A stretch of DNA of 64,000 nucleotides from Leptospira barantonii (GTDB taxonomy: Bacteria > Spirochaetota > Leptospiria > Leptospirales > Leptospiraceae), in assembly GCF_002811925.1 (NCBI RefSeq), contig NZ_NPDS01000001.1, positions 587,001-651,000 of the forward strand. The letters are read 5' to 3'. Every line of letters starts with the position of its first letter. Position 1 is the stretch's first letter. Position numbers and translations under genes: made by a program. This document shows, in pieces, positions 21,771-31,230 of this stretch. The notes beneath the pieces were generated by a model, which saw only the letters and a program-made list of their open reading frames with translations, searched no databases and had not been told where the DNA came from.

Positions 21771-22577
21771 TTAATGGACTTTCGCCTTCGCGATCATCTT
21801 CGCGAAAATTCCGGGGAAGAATTTATACATAAAAATTCCGAGTCTCTCGCGACTTCCGGCTATGACGATCTTATGTTTTTCTTCCGCGATTCCGTCCAGA
21901 ATTCTGCGGGCACATTCGTCGGGCGCGATTCCCTTTTCGATCACCTCGTCCATTTTTCCCTGTTTACTTCCGTCGCCTTTGAGAGCGTTGTTGGAAATTT
22001 GAGTTCTGATAAAACCCGGATAAATCAGGGAAACCTTTACGTTCTCCTTTATATTTTCGGCGCGTAAGGATTCGTAAAATCCGGTGAGAGCGGCCTTGGT
22101 CGCGCTGTATCCGCTTCGAAGAGGAACTCCGAACAAACCTGCGACGCTTGAAATCGATGCGATCGTTCCACCGTTTTGTTTGCGGAGAATCGGAAGAACT
22201 GCGAGTGAAAGCGCGATGTTTCCGAAGTAGTTCACGTCCATGAGTTTTTCATACGTATCCAACGAAGTTTCGTACGTATAAGAACGCTGACTGATTCCTC
22301 CGTTGTTGATCAGAACGTCGATGCGTTGAAACTGATCGGTTACTTTTTTCGGAACGTTCTTTAGTTTTTTATAATCTTCTAAATCTAAGGGAAGAATCAA
22401 ACTGTTCGTCTTCGTGAGTCCGCATTCTTTTTTGACTCGTTCCAATTCCTTGATTCTTCTCGCGGAAAGGACGATCTTTGCTCCTCTTTTTGCCGCTTCC
22501 TTTACGAGTTCCTCTCCGATTCCGGAAGAAGCGCCCGTGATCCACACCACTTTGTCTTTATAAAATCCTTCGTTCAT
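21771..22577 (-). CDS. Short-chain dehydrogenase/reductase
   Basis: 268 residues. Classical SDR: TGASSGIG (14-21) binds NAD(P), NNGG near 91-94, catalytic Ser near 143, and YSATK with Tyr157 and Lys161. The C-terminus (IFMYKFFPGIFAKMIAKAKVH) is hydrophobic and basic, as in membrane-associated SDRs of lipid metabolism. First gene of a probable two-gene operon with the esterase. The substrate is not predictable from sequence. Confidence 0.88.
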   Translation of the reverse strand: MNEGFYKDKVVWITGASSGIGEELVKEAAKRGAKIVLSARRIKELERVKKECGLTKTNSLILPLDLEDYKKLKNVPKKVTDQFQRIDVLINNGGISQRSYTYETSLDTYEKLMDVNYFGNIALSLAVLPILRKQNGGTIASISSVAGLFGVPLRSGYSATKAALTGFYESLRAENIKENVKVSLIYPGFIRTQISNNALKGDGSKQGKMDEVIEKGIAPDECARRILDGIAEEKHKIVIAGSRERLGIFMYKFFPGIFAKMIAKAKVH

Positions 22578-22739
22578 TGCAAATCCTCACAAAAGGAAAG
22601 GTTTTCTAAGAATGGAAAAGGATTTCAAGAATTCTTCCGTGCCGAACGGAATTTTAATGCGAAGAATCGCCTATCGGAACCAAGACGATCCGCCGTATTT
22701 TTAATGAAAGGGAGGTTCGAAAATCGGATTTAAAATCGA

Positions 22740-23138
22740 TCAGTCGTTTTTGTCCAATGCGTGCATTTCTATATCCAACGCATGAACCGAAAGATGAATT
22801 TCCAAAAGACAAATACAAAGCGATACGACCAAACAAAGAAGAGCCAATCCGAAAAGAATCCAAGCGGTTTGTTGCAGATCGAACGCGAGAACGGTCAGAC
22901 AAGAAGTGCAGGAGAGTAAACTCAAAACTCCCATACTTTGTGTGTGTCGAATCAAAGAAAGACGAAAGCGAAGATTCTGAATCTGTGAAAGAAGATCCGG
23001 ATTTTTATTCTCCTGATACTTTCCGATGAGTTGTCTTGCAAGGTTCGCGAGACCCAAGAAACGATTTGTATAGGCGAGCATCAAAAGGGAAATCGCGGGA
23101 AACAACAAACCGGGCGTATTGAAAGATAGGGGAGTCAT
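22740..23138 (-). CDS. DUF2721 family membrane protein
   Basis: 132 residues with about three hydrophobic segments (around 8-25, 70-88 and 92-113) and a charged stretch between the first two (RQLIGKYQENKNPDLLSQIQNLRFRLSLIRHTQSMG), the pattern of the small DUF2721 inner-membrane family of unknown function. Divergent from the CarF-like gene, sharing a 125-base promoter region. Confidence 0.7.
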   Translation of the reverse strand: MTPLSFNTPGLLFPAISLLMLAYTNRFLGLANLARQLIGKYQENKNPDLLSQIQNLRFRLSLIRHTQSMGVLSLLSCTSCLTVLAFDLQQTAWILFGLALLCLVVSLCICLLEIHLSVHALDIEMHALDKND

Positions 23139-23227
23139 TTCAAACTTAGAATCGAACGGAGGATCTCTCTGTAAAGTTTCATTTTTTTCGGAACAAAGAC
23201 ATTCTTCGTCGAAAAAATCTCGCCTGA

Positions 23228-23248
23228 ATTCTTATCTATGATAAGAAT
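23228..23248. promoter_or_regulatory. Perfect inverted repeat upstream of the CarF-like gene
   Basis: ATTCTTATC and GATAAGAAT are exact 9-base inverted arms around TAT, 15 bases before the ATG at 23264. It could be an operator for a dimeric regulator; the GATAAG half-site loosely recalls Fur-family boxes. TATGAT inside it would also fit a -10 element. Not followed by a T-run, so not a terminator. Confidence 0.5.
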
Positions 23249-23263
23249 ACAAAAGGCAAAAGT

Positions 23264-23983
23264 ATGAAACCAGAACCAACTCAGCTTCAAAAACCGGATC
23301 TTACGATTCATAGAATTTTCGAAACTCTCAGCGTGATCGCTTTCGTTTTTTTATCCGTCTATTTGGGCTTTCGGCTTTTTCAAATCCTTGAGAACGATTC
23401 CGTTTCGAATTCGTATCTGACCTGGGCGATTCCTTCGGTCGTTTTGTTGTCCTGGCTCGGTGCGGATTTTATATCGGGTTTGGTTCATTTTTTGGGGGAC
23501 AGCGTCGGTTCCGAAACGACTCCGATTTTCGGTCCGGCTTTTATCTTCCCGTTTCGAGATCATCACGTCGATCCCAAGGGAATCACGAGACACGATTTTA
23601 TAGAAACGAACGGAAACAATTGTCTGGTTTCCCTTCCTATATTAGTATATTATGTTTTCTTTTGGGAATCGTCCGGCGTGATCAGTTCTCTGATCGCTTT
23701 GTTTTGGTTCTTTCTTTTGTGGGGAATTTTTGCGACGAATCAGATTCACAAATGGGCGCATCAGGATTCTCCGAACGTTTTTGTGAAAACATTACAAAAA
23801 TATAAACTGATTTTGGGTCCAGTTCACCACAAGGTTCACCACACCCCGCCTCACGACACGTATTTCTGCATCACGACCGGTTGGTTGAATCCGATTTTGA
23901 AAAGTTTGAAGTTTTACGACGCGCTTCGTTGGATTCTTCGGATTCCGCCCGCGATCAAAACGGAAACGATAACCGAACCGTAA
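23264..23983 (+). CDS. CarF/TMEM189/FAD4-type lipid desaturase
   Basis: 239 residues, with hydrophobic segments near 20-40, 53-72 and 120-158. The Kua/TMEM189 histidine set is complete: VHFLGD (His75), FRDHHVDP (His100, His101), RHDFIETNG (His110), NQIHKWAH (His162, His166), and [14 protein letters not shown] (His188, 189, 192, 193, 197). Members of this family include CarF and TMEM189, which make the vinyl-ether bond of plasmalogens, and plant FAD4, which desaturates phosphatidylglycerol. It would be a di-iron, O2-dependent membrane enzyme. Which lipid is the substrate here is unknown. Its 3' end overlaps the convergent UbiA-like gene by 29 bases. Confidence 0.85.
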   Translation: MKPEPTQLQKPDLTIHRIFETLSVIAFVFLSVYLGFRLFQILENDSVSNSYLTWAIPSVVLLSWLGADFISGLVHFLGDSVGSETTPIFGPAFIFPFRDHHVDPKGITRHDFIETNGNNCLVSLPILVYYVFFWESSGVISSLIALFWFFLLWGIFATNQIHKWAHQDSPNVFVKTLQKYKLILGPVHHKVHHTPPHDTYFCITTGWLNPILKSLKFYDALRWILRIPPAIKTETITEP

Positions 23984-24809
23984 CGGGAACGCAGGCCAGA
24001 AGGAAATAACCTTCTCCGAAAATTCTATAGACTTGATTTTTCTGAAAAGAATTTTCGAAAAGAAGAATCTGAGTCGGAATCCAATAACCCAAACTCAGAA
24101 ATAAAAATTCGGGAAGAATCGATCCTTGGTTTTTCCCGATCCAAAAAAGATTCAAACCCATGCCGATTGCGGCTAACGTAAATACGGATTTTTTCAACGT
24201 GTTCGGCGAGATCCGTTTTAGAATGGATTCCGCGTTTTCCTTTCGGTCGATTTCCCTTTCCATATAAGAATTCACGAACGAGTTGCACAACGCCGCGATA
24301 AAAAACAACGAACAGGGAATCCAGGTTTCCGAGAACGTATTCTCGGTTAAAAGGATCGGTCCGAACCAAACCCCCGCCGTATAAAGAACCGCGACCGAAC
24401 ATTCCTTCCAAAAAAAGGAAACTTGCAAATACGCAAATACCACGTGCAGAAATACGAAACTTCCTATGATCAAAGCGACGGTCCAAACCCATTCTCGAAG
24501 AAACAGAATTCCACAAACGAAACAAACGATCGCCGTGAGCAAGGTCGCAATACTTAAGAAAATTCTGTTTTTATAATGGAACGTATGGCGTTGATTTTCG
24601 CTTTTTTCGCGCAGTTTCCAGCCGTCCACGAGATGGTCCGCGCTGTAGATCACCCAAACGGCGGCGGGTAACAAAAACCAAAATGCGGTTCTCATTTTGG
24701 TATGGAGAATGGAGGAAGCAAACCAAGCCGAGGCTACGGAGCCGCACACTATGTCCACGCTCAATACATTCCAATAGTAGAATATTCTTTTGAAGAATGC
24801 GCGGATCAT
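23955..24809 (-). CDS. UbiA-like integral membrane protein
   Basis: 284 residues with about eight hydrophobic segments. Two acidic motifs sit where UbiA prenyltransferases bind Mg-diphosphate: [10 protein letters not shown] near 57-66, and [13 protein letters not shown] near 188-200. Both depart from the canonical NDxxD form, so the reaction is uncertain; a prenyl or related alkyl transfer is possible. The start overlaps the mscS stop by 4 bases, so the two are translationally coupled. The 3' end overlaps the CarF-like gene. Confidence 0.65.
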   Translation of the reverse strand: MIRAFFKRIFYYWNVLSVDIVCGSVASAWFASSILHTKMRTAFWFLLPAAVWVIYSADHLVDGWKLREKSENQRHTFHYKNRIFLSIATLLTAIVCFVCGILFLREWVWTVALIIGSFVFLHVVFAYLQVSFFWKECSVAVLYTAGVWFGPILLTENTFSETWIPCSLFFIAALCNSFVNSYMEREIDRKENAESILKRISPNTLKKSVFTLAAIGMGLNLFWIGKNQGSILPEFLFLSLGYWIPTQILLFENSFQKNQVYRIFGEGYFLLACVPVTVRLSFPF

Positions 24810-25843
24810 TTTTTCTGAAGACGGAGTTCGATTCCTTCCTTTTGAAAACGGGAATGAAGCAGTTTGATGAATTCGTGTTTGATCGGGAACTGATCCGTGA
24901 ACTCGAGCGAAGGAAGAACGACCTTAAAGTCGATCGAATTCTCCCCAAACTTTTGATAAGCGAAGGAGACTTCCTGAGAAGACGGCGTCTTGTAGAATTT
25001 TCCGAGAACTTCCTTTCCGATTTCGATCGAAAGGGATTCCACCTTTTCCAAATCGGATTGATAAGCGACTCCGACTTCTATCTGAATCGAAAATTCTTTC
25101 GTGGGTAGATCGAAGTTAGTAAAAACCGAGGAAGCCATCACCGAGTTTGGAACCACGATCGTGCTGTTGTTGAATCTTCGGATCGTAGTACTTCTCCAAG
25201 TGATGTCTTGCACGTAACCTTCCAGATTCTCCCCTTGAAGCCGAACGTAATCGCCTTTTTTGAGTTGTTTGCCGAGCAGAATACTTAGGCCCGAGAATAA
25301 ATTCGAAAGAGTGGGTTGCAATCCCAATGCGACCGCAAGACCTCCGACTCCGAGAGCTCCTAAGATCGGCGCGATCGAAATTCCGAGCGATTGTAAAACC
25401 AAAAGGACGCCAATGGCGAATAACGTGATTCGGATTACGTTGCTGATGATGGACGCGGAAGAGAGCAAACCTTCCGTTTTTTCGGAATACGTTTCGAACA
25501 CGGCGGAAAAAAGATGAACGAGCGCGAACGTCAAAAGGATGATCGAAAGAATTCTGAATCCTAAAAAGAGGGATTCTCCGGAAACGGAAATCGGTTTTAA
25601 GAATTGAAGAAACAAAAAGGACGCGAGCAGAAAGAACAATAAGCGGATGATTCTTCTTCCCGCTTTATAAAGAGGATGTGAACTCGGAATTTTATTCTGA
25701 AACAAAACGCCGGACAATCGTGGAACGATTCTATCCCCCAATATATAACCGAAAAATAATACGAATAGAAAAATTCCCGTCGCCGTTCCGAGCTCCGTTA
25801 GAAATTCCTTCGAGAACCAGGTCTGCGGAAAGTTCCAATCCAT
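24806..25843 (-). CDS. MscS-family mechanosensitive channel
   Basis: 345 residues. Three or more N-terminal membrane helices lead to the pore helix [29 protein letters not shown], followed by the MscS beta domain with [35 protein letters not shown] and the C-terminal alpha/beta part. A channel that releases solutes under osmotic downshift, or a small-ligand-gated relative. First gene of a two-gene unit with the UbiA-like protein. Confidence 0.92.
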   Translation of the reverse strand: MDWNFPQTWFSKEFLTELGTATGIFLFVLFFGYILGDRIVPRLSGVLFQNKIPSSHPLYKAGRRIIRLLFFLLASFLFLQFLKPISVSGESLFLGFRILSIILLTFALVHLFSAVFETYSEKTEGLLSSASIISNVIRITLFAIGVLLVLQSLGISIAPILGALGVGGLAVALGLQPTLSNLFSGLSILLGKQLKKGDYVRLQGENLEGYVQDITWRSTTIRRFNNSTIVVPNSVMASSVFTNFDLPTKEFSIQIEVGVAYQSDLEKVESLSIEIGKEVLGKFYKTPSSQEVSFAYQKFGENSIDFKVVLPSLEFTDQFPIKHEFIKLLHSRFQKEGIELRLQKK

Positions 25844-25948
25844 GAAACATAGTTTTCAGTCGAATCCCAATCGTGCAAGGCCAAATCGTTTTCGTTTCAC
25901 TTCGCGTAACATTCGAAAAATAAAATCGAACTATTAAACGAGGTGAAA

Positions 25949-26383
25949 ATGAAAAAGTTTTTTTCGGTTCTCGTTCTCTTTACGGTTCTTTCCCTAAACG
26001 CTTCCGAAATCAATAAAACGTTATGGAAGAATCTTGCGATCGACGGTTATGATCCGGTGGCGTATTTCACTTTGGGAAGACCGGTTGAGGGTAAAACGGA
26101 ATTTTCATTTCGTTGGAAGGACGCGGATTGGAGATTTTCCTCCGCTGAAAATCTAAAACTCTTTCGTGAACATCCGGAACAATACGCCCCTCAGTTCGGC
26201 GGTTATTGCGCTTACGGAATCGCGATGGGTGAAAAGGTAAACATCGATCCGAATCAATGGAAGATCGTGGACGGAAAGTTGTATCTCAACTACGATCACG
26301 ACGTCCAAGTTCTTTGGGAAAAGGACACTTCCGGTTGGATTCGAAAAGCTCGGGAAAAATGGGACGCGATTAAACTAAAATAA
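25949..26383 (+). CDS. Secreted YHS-domain protein
   Basis: 144 residues. Signal peptide FFSVLVLFTVLSLNASE, then a YHS-type domain: LAIDGYDPVAYFTLGRPVEGK, FRWKDADWRFSSAENLKLFREHPEQYAPQFGGYCAYG. The GYDPVAYF and YCAYG signatures mark a family that may bind metal or small molecules in the periplasm; function unproved. ATG at 25949 has GAGGT five bases upstream. Monocistronic, divergent from mscS. Confidence 0.88.
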   Translation: MKKFFSVLVLFTVLSLNASEINKTLWKNLAIDGYDPVAYFTLGRPVEGKTEFSFRWKDADWRFSSAENLKLFREHPEQYAPQFGGYCAYGIAMGEKVNIDPNQWKIVDGKLYLNYDHDVQVLWEKDTSGWIRKAREKWDAIKLK

Positions 26384-26538
26384 AAAACGGAACCGGAGTT
26401 CTTCTTTGTCCTATTTGTGTCCGTTTTCGTTCAAATCGTTCCCGTAAAACTATGTCTTCTGTTTAAATTTTCGATTTTAGGATGACAGGATAAAAAACAT
26501 CTTCATTCTACTCCAGAATTAAGGAGAACAGGGAACGG

Positions 26539-28767
26539 ATGTCCAGCCTGCTTGATTTATTTAAAAGGAAGAACGACAAATCGATTCGTTGGGAAGAATT
26601 GCCGAATCTGCATTCCGATTCGGAAGACCCCGATTTATTAATCCGAAGTTTGATTTCGGAAAAACTTTCGCTCGGAATTCGCGAAGTCGTTTTTTGCCTT
26701 CCCGGAAAAGAGGCGGAGTCCCTCAAAAAATCCAATGATTTTTTAAAACTCGTGCGGGATCTGAAACAAGGCGGTTTTACGATCTCTTCCGCGGACAGCG
26801 ATAAGATTCTTTCCGGTACGGGAGAATCCTCCGAAAAGTTTTTTCAATTTTTGAGGAATCGTTCGCACAATAGTTCGTGTCTTGTTTGGACTCGTCACGG
26901 GGTCGCGTCCGAAATCGAATCACAATATCATGATTTTCTAAAGCACCCTCATCCGATTCACGGACATGAATTCGAGCCGTTTCGTCCTTCAAGGTTTACG
27001 ATCCGCGTAAAACTTCTCTCCATCGTTTCCGCGATCATCATGATCAGCATGAGTTTGATGATTACGATGGCCACGTATTTTTTTAGAATGTACAGCGAGA
27101 TTCTCATCCAGGAATACAATCTTTCTTTGGCGAGAATGACCGGTCTTCAACTGAGCGGACAATTGAAGGAAACAACGCGTAAGATTCAGGACTTCCGCCC
27201 GGCAGAATCCGAAAAATTCTTTCGAGCCAACTCGAACGCGGTCGCCTACGTACGTTTTCGTTCGAAACCCGGAGACTCGGTTCGTGAAATCAGTTCCTTG
27301 TTTTGGAATTTGAAGTTTCTAAAAAACAATTCCGTTTCGGGTGTTCCCGATCCTGAAACTCTGAAAGCCGCTCTTGAAAAAGCGTCTTCTCGTTTATCCG
27401 GTGCATTAGAAGTATTGAATGTTTCTTCCGAGTTCGGTTTTCCGGCCGTTGCGGTTTTGCTTCCGGTCGAAAACGGAACCGAAATTTCGGGTTTGGTTTT
27501 TTCCGCCACGGAATTTTTGGATTCCTTTCTTGCGGTAAGACAAACCGACTTCTTTCAGATGTCCGTGGTCGATTCTTCCGGAAATCTGATCGCACATTCC
27601 AACGATAAGGAGGCGATTTCGGGTAAGGATTATAAAAAACATCCGCTTGTGGAGAATATGCTCCGTAGCCCTTCCGATAACGGATCACAACGTTTCGATT
27701 TCGAAGGCAGAGAAGTGTTGGGTTCCTATCAACAATTGGAAGTGGGGGGCCTGGGAATCATTTCCACGTTAGACGCCGATCTCGCCTTCGAAGCCGTTTA
27801 CAAAATCAGAAGACAGAATCTTCTCATCATGATCTCGGTGTTGTCCGTCGCTTTTTTCGTCGTGTTCGTGTTTTCCAGAACTCTTACGATTCCGATCATT
27901 CAACTTCTTTCCGCTACGAGAAAGGTCGAACAGGGAAATTATCACGTAGATATACGAGCGACCACACACGACGAGGTCGGGGTTCTCACCAATTCGTTCT
28001 TAAGAATGGCCAGAGGACTTGAAGAAAGGGAAAAAATCAAAAGCACTTTCGGTAAGTTCGTAAACAAGGAGATCGCCGAACGCGCGTTATCTTCCGATCT
28101 CAAACTGGGCGGAGAAAACCGGGAAGTCACGGTATTCTTTTCCGATTTGAGAAACTTCACCGGGATGTCCGAGAAAATGAAACCGGAAGAGGTGGTCGAA
28201 TTTTTAAATCAATACTTCACCGAAATGGTGGAATGTATTCATCTTACGCAAGGAATCGTGGATAAGTTTATCGGAGACGCGGTTATGGCGCATTGGGGCG
28301 CGCTCGTCTACGACGGAAACGAACCGAAAAACGCGATCAACGCCGCCCTGTTAATGCGAAGAGCCTTGATCGAGTTCAACCGAAAGGGACACGAAATCGG
28401 AAGACCGTTTACCCGTTTCGGTTGCGGAATCAACTCGGGTCCCGTGATCGTGGGGCAGATCGGTTCCGAAAAAAAATTGGAATTCACCGTGATCGGCGAC
28501 ACGGTCAATCTCGCTTCCAGAATCGAATACTTAAACAAAGAATTCGGAACGGACATTCTGATTTCCGAAACTACTTATCAACAAGGAAAGGATCATTTTA
28601 ACTTCGTGGAACTTCCTCCCGTTTGGATTCGGGGAAAGGAAAAGCCGCAGTCCATCTACGCGGTGTTAGGTTGGAAAGACGATCAGGATTGTCCTAAGTC
28701 CTTGGAAGAATTGCGCGTGTTGTGCGGAATTCCGGATCCCGAATCGCCTTCTCGGTCCTTGGCATGA
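26539..28767 (+). CDS. Membrane adenylate/guanylate cyclase (class III)
   Basis: 742 residues. A cytoplasmic N-terminal part (1-155) precedes TM1 (about 157-182), a Cache-like extracytoplasmic sensor (185-425), TM2 (427-446), HAMP (446-498), and a class III catalytic domain (about 525-705). Metal aspartates D536 (FFSDLRNFT) and D580 (FIGDAVMAHWGA), base-selecting K646 and D654, and N657/R661 are all present, so it should be active and prefer ATP. It opens a four-gene operon; the FecR-domain gene starts within its last codons. Confidence 0.93.
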   Translation: MSSLLDLFKRKNDKSIRWEELPNLHSDSEDPDLLIRSLISEKLSLGIREVVFCLPGKEAESLKKSNDFLKLVRDLKQGGFTISSADSDKILSGTGESSEKFFQFLRNRSHNSSCLVWTRHGVASEIESQYHDFLKHPHPIHGHEFEPFRPSRFTIRVKLLSIVSAIIMISMSLMITMATYFFRMYSEILIQEYNLSLARMTGLQLSGQLKETTRKIQDFRPAESEKFFRANSNAVAYVRFRSKPGDSVREISSLFWNLKFLKNNSVSGVPDPETLKAALEKASSRLSGALEVLNVSSEFGFPAVAVLLPVENGTEISGLVFSATEFLDSFLAVRQTDFFQMSVVDSSGNLIAHSNDKEAISGKDYKKHPLVENMLRSPSDNGSQRFDFEGREVLGSYQQLEVGGLGIISTLDADLAFEAVYKIRRQNLLIMISVLSVAFFVVFVFSRTLTIPIIQLLSATRKVEQGNYHVDIRATTHDEVGVLTNSFLRMARGLEEREKIKSTFGKFVNKEIAERALSSDLKLGGENREVTVFFSDLRNFTGMSEKMKPEEVVEFLNQYFTEMVECIHLTQGIVDKFIGDAVMAHWGALVYDGNEPKNAINAALLMRRALIEFNRKGHEIGRPFTRFGCGINSGPVIVGQIGSEKKLEFTVIGDTVNLASRIEYLNKEFGTDILISETTYQQGKDHFNFVELPPVWIRGKEKPQSIYAVLGWKDDQDCPKSLEELRVLCGIPDPESPSRSLA

Positions 28768-30407
28768 ATCTATATTCTGAATTTCGAAAGGAAATTCATG
28801 TGGGAGCCTTATCTCTCCTCGCACTCACGGCTTCTCTTTTTCTTTTTTGGAGAGAAGGCGCCGCGGATTTCGGAGAGGGGAGAAAAGAAACCGTAGGAAA
28901 CATCACGTTCAAATACAAAACCGCGCAGAGAAAATTCTCGGATAGAATGATCTGGCAGGACGTGGAACAGAACTTTCCGATCTTCAATCACGACTCGGTG
29001 AGAACGGACGAACTTTCGGAAGCCGTGGTCACACTAACTTCGGGAACCAAGTTCGAATTGGATCCGAGATCCATGATCGTAATCAATCTTAAGGAAGAAG
29101 AGGAACTCATCGAATTGGAAGAGGGTTCCGTGCGGGTTCAATCGGGCAAGTCCGTAAGTTTGATTTCCGCTAAGAATACTCTGAAGTCCTCCAACGAACC
29201 GAGCCTGTTTCGTATAACGCGTGAGTCCACCGGAGAAAATCTTGTCGAACTCGCCAAAGGAAAACTAAAATGGATGGGCTCCGACCAATCGGGCGGAGAA
29301 ATACAGGAAGGCCAAAAGGCGAAAATCACGGACTACGTTTCGATTCCCGTTAAGGAAGAATGGAAACTGATCGAACCGGAAGACAATCACAGGATTTTTC
29401 CGGAAACCGGAGAAGCGAAGATCGGATTCAGATGGAAATCGGATCCGAATTCTCAAGTCGGATTATTGGAAATTTCGTTAAACCGAAGTTTTAATCCGAT
29501 CATTCTCAAAAAAGAATTTAAGGGAGAATTTTCGGACGCGAATCTTCCCGAAGGGATCTACTACTGGAGACTCGTTTCCATCGATAAGAAAAAGATCTCC
29601 GATGTTCGCAAGTTTAGAATTCTTCCCAATCCTCCGGTCACATTACTCTTTCCTTTGAAGAATACGAGCTTGGAAGGAACTTCTTTACAATCCTTTCGTT
29701 GGAAACCTTCCCGATTGGCGACCGGTTATATTCTTGAAATTTCCGAATCGGCCGATTTTAAATCGGGTTTAAGACAACTTACGGTTTTTAAAACTTCGAT
29801 ATCGCTTCCTTTGTCCGGCGGAAAATATCATTGGAGAGTGAAGTCGTTCTCCAATTTACCCGGAACTGAATCCGTTTCCGAGGCCCGATCCTTTCAGGTG
29901 GAAAAAACGGAGATCGCACAAACGAACGTCGAGCCGGAAAATTCTTCCCTTGCTAATGCGACATCGCCGAAAGCGGAGGAAAACGTTCCGGCCTCCAACG
30001 TTGCGGCAAACGGCGGGGCTAATACGACTTCCGTTAATACGAACGGTATAAAAAACGAAAAGGAAAATTCTTCAATTCCCACCCTCGTGTTTCCGATCAA
30101 AGGAAGAACCGTGGATATGACGGGACAGAATTCGATCGTGTTCCGATGGAAACACAGTGCGAACTCCAAGAACGAAAAATGGAGTCTAAATCTTTACGGG
30201 GCCGGAGGGGAATCCATTCTCAAACGGTCCGTTAACGGAGAATCTTTTCGGCTTACCGATCTGAGCGTGTTGGACGTGGGAAAATTCTCCTGGACATTGG
30301 TCCAAGAAGGGAACGAAACAAATCAAACCAAAGCGGATTTTAAAATCGTATTGAGAGAAGACTTGGCCGCGCCAGAAACGAAAACGAGCGGCAAAAAAGG
30401 GGAATAG
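28764..30407 (+). CDS. FecR-domain membrane protein with fibronectin-like repeats
   Basis: About 547 residues from the ATG that overlaps the cyclase stop by 4 bases. One N-terminal membrane anchor (about residues 14-28), then a FecR-type beta domain (VTLTSGTKFELDPRSMIVINL, LEEGSVRVQSGKSVSLISAKNTL), then at least two fibronectin-like segments with FRWK and YHWRVKS motifs, a low-complexity linker and a third FRWKHS segment. It is not linked to a sigma factor or TonB receptor here, so the classical iron-citrate role is unlikely. More likely an envelope protein working with the cyclase and following genes (inference). Confidence 0.8.
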   Translation: MNLYSEFRKEIHVGALSLLALTASLFLFWREGAADFGEGRKETVGNITFKYKTAQRKFSDRMIWQDVEQNFPIFNHDSVRTDELSEAVVTLTSGTKFELDPRSMIVINLKEEEELIELEEGSVRVQSGKSVSLISAKNTLKSSNEPSLFRITRESTGENLVELAKGKLKWMGSDQSGGEIQEGQKAKITDYVSIPVKEEWKLIEPEDNHRIFPETGEAKIGFRWKSDPNSQVGLLEISLNRSFNPIILKKEFKGEFSDANLPEGIYYWRLVSIDKKKISDVRKFRILPNPPVTLLFPLKNTSLEGTSLQSFRWKPSRLATGYILEISESADFKSGLRQLTVFKTSISLPLSGGKYHWRVKSFSNLPGTESVSEARSFQVEKTEIAQTNVEPENSSLANATSPKAEENVPASNVAANGGANTTSVNTNGIKNEKENSSIPTLVFPIKGRTVDMTGQNSIVFRWKHSANSKNEKWSLNLYGAGGESILKRSVNGESFRLTDLSVLDVGKFSWTLVQEGNETNQTKADFKIVLREDLAAPETKTSGKKGE

Positions 30408-30411
30408 ACGA

Positions 30412-31230
30412 TTGAAATCTTTAGCGGGAAAAATTCTACTTCTGCTTTGCTTGTTTATTAGCTATTCTGCATATTCGGAAGATAAAAAATACACCTTTTA
30501 CATAGAATGGAACGAGGTGAAGGGAAACAACGGATATAAGGTGGAAGTTCGCAAAACGTCGACTCCCGAAACTCTTTTCGCGGAGGAAAAGGTGGTCACG
30601 AACAGCTTGGAATTCCTGATTCCTGCGGGAGAATACGAGTTTAGAATTTCGGCTCTCAATCGTTTCGGAAAACCTTCTTCGTGGAGCCAATGGTCTTCGT
30701 TTCTTGTGGAACACGATCGACCCAAAAGCGTTTATGAAGCGGAGAAAAAACAGGCGGTGACCGGAGTTTCCACTTGGAAAGTCTGGGTTCCGGGTTTGCT
30801 TCCGATCGAAAGAAAGGAATACAAAAAAGCTTCTTTGATTTTTTTATGGTTCGGTGCGCTCGCGGTTGCGGGTAACGCGGAAAGAATGGCGGGGAATTCG
30901 CTTTCTCAATCCTCCTCGAACGATCCCGCGTTTTTAACGTTAGCCGCCTTGACGACTCCTCTTCCCGTATCCTTTTATCTGATTCATCAAAGGGACGAGG
31001 ATAAAAAAGAATACAAAAACCATCAAAATAATCAAGTGGGAATAGGCGTCTTAGCCCTTTTGAGTTACGGCTTGAACGTGTGGTTGGAAAAACGTTCTTT
31101 TCAATCCACCACCGTTTTGATAGAATCAAAATCGGAAGGACTATCCAGATGGAATCAGCCGAACATACAACCGAATTCTTTTCTTTCCCTGGGAAGAATC
31201 GAACTCAGTTTTCGAAAGGAGTTCGAGTGA
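30412..31230 (+). CDS. Exported protein with fibronectin-like N-terminus and membrane segments
   Basis: 272 residues starting at TTG, with GGGGAA upstream. Signal peptide ILLLLCLFISYSAYS, then a fibronectin-like domain (FYIEWNEVKGNNGYKVEVRKT, AGEYEFRISALNRFGKPSSW), then hydrophobic segments near 140-155 and 176-195 and a third near 213-225. Similar fibronectin motifs occur in the preceding FecR-domain protein, which suggests they share a structure. Function unknown. Only 4 bases after the FecR-domain gene, and overlapping the next gene by 4 bases. Confidence 0.7.
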   Translation: MKSLAGKILLLLCLFISYSAYSEDKKYTFYIEWNEVKGNNGYKVEVRKTSTPETLFAEEKVVTNSLEFLIPAGEYEFRISALNRFGKPSSWSQWSSFLVEHDRPKSVYEAEKKQAVTGVSTWKVWVPGLLPIERKEYKKASLIFLWFGALAVAGNAERMAGNSLSQSSSNDPAFLTLAALTTPLPVSFYLIHQRDEDKKEYKNHQNNQVGIGVLALLSYGLNVWLEKRSFQSTTVLIESKSEGLSRWNQPNIQPNSFLSLGRIELSFRKEFE

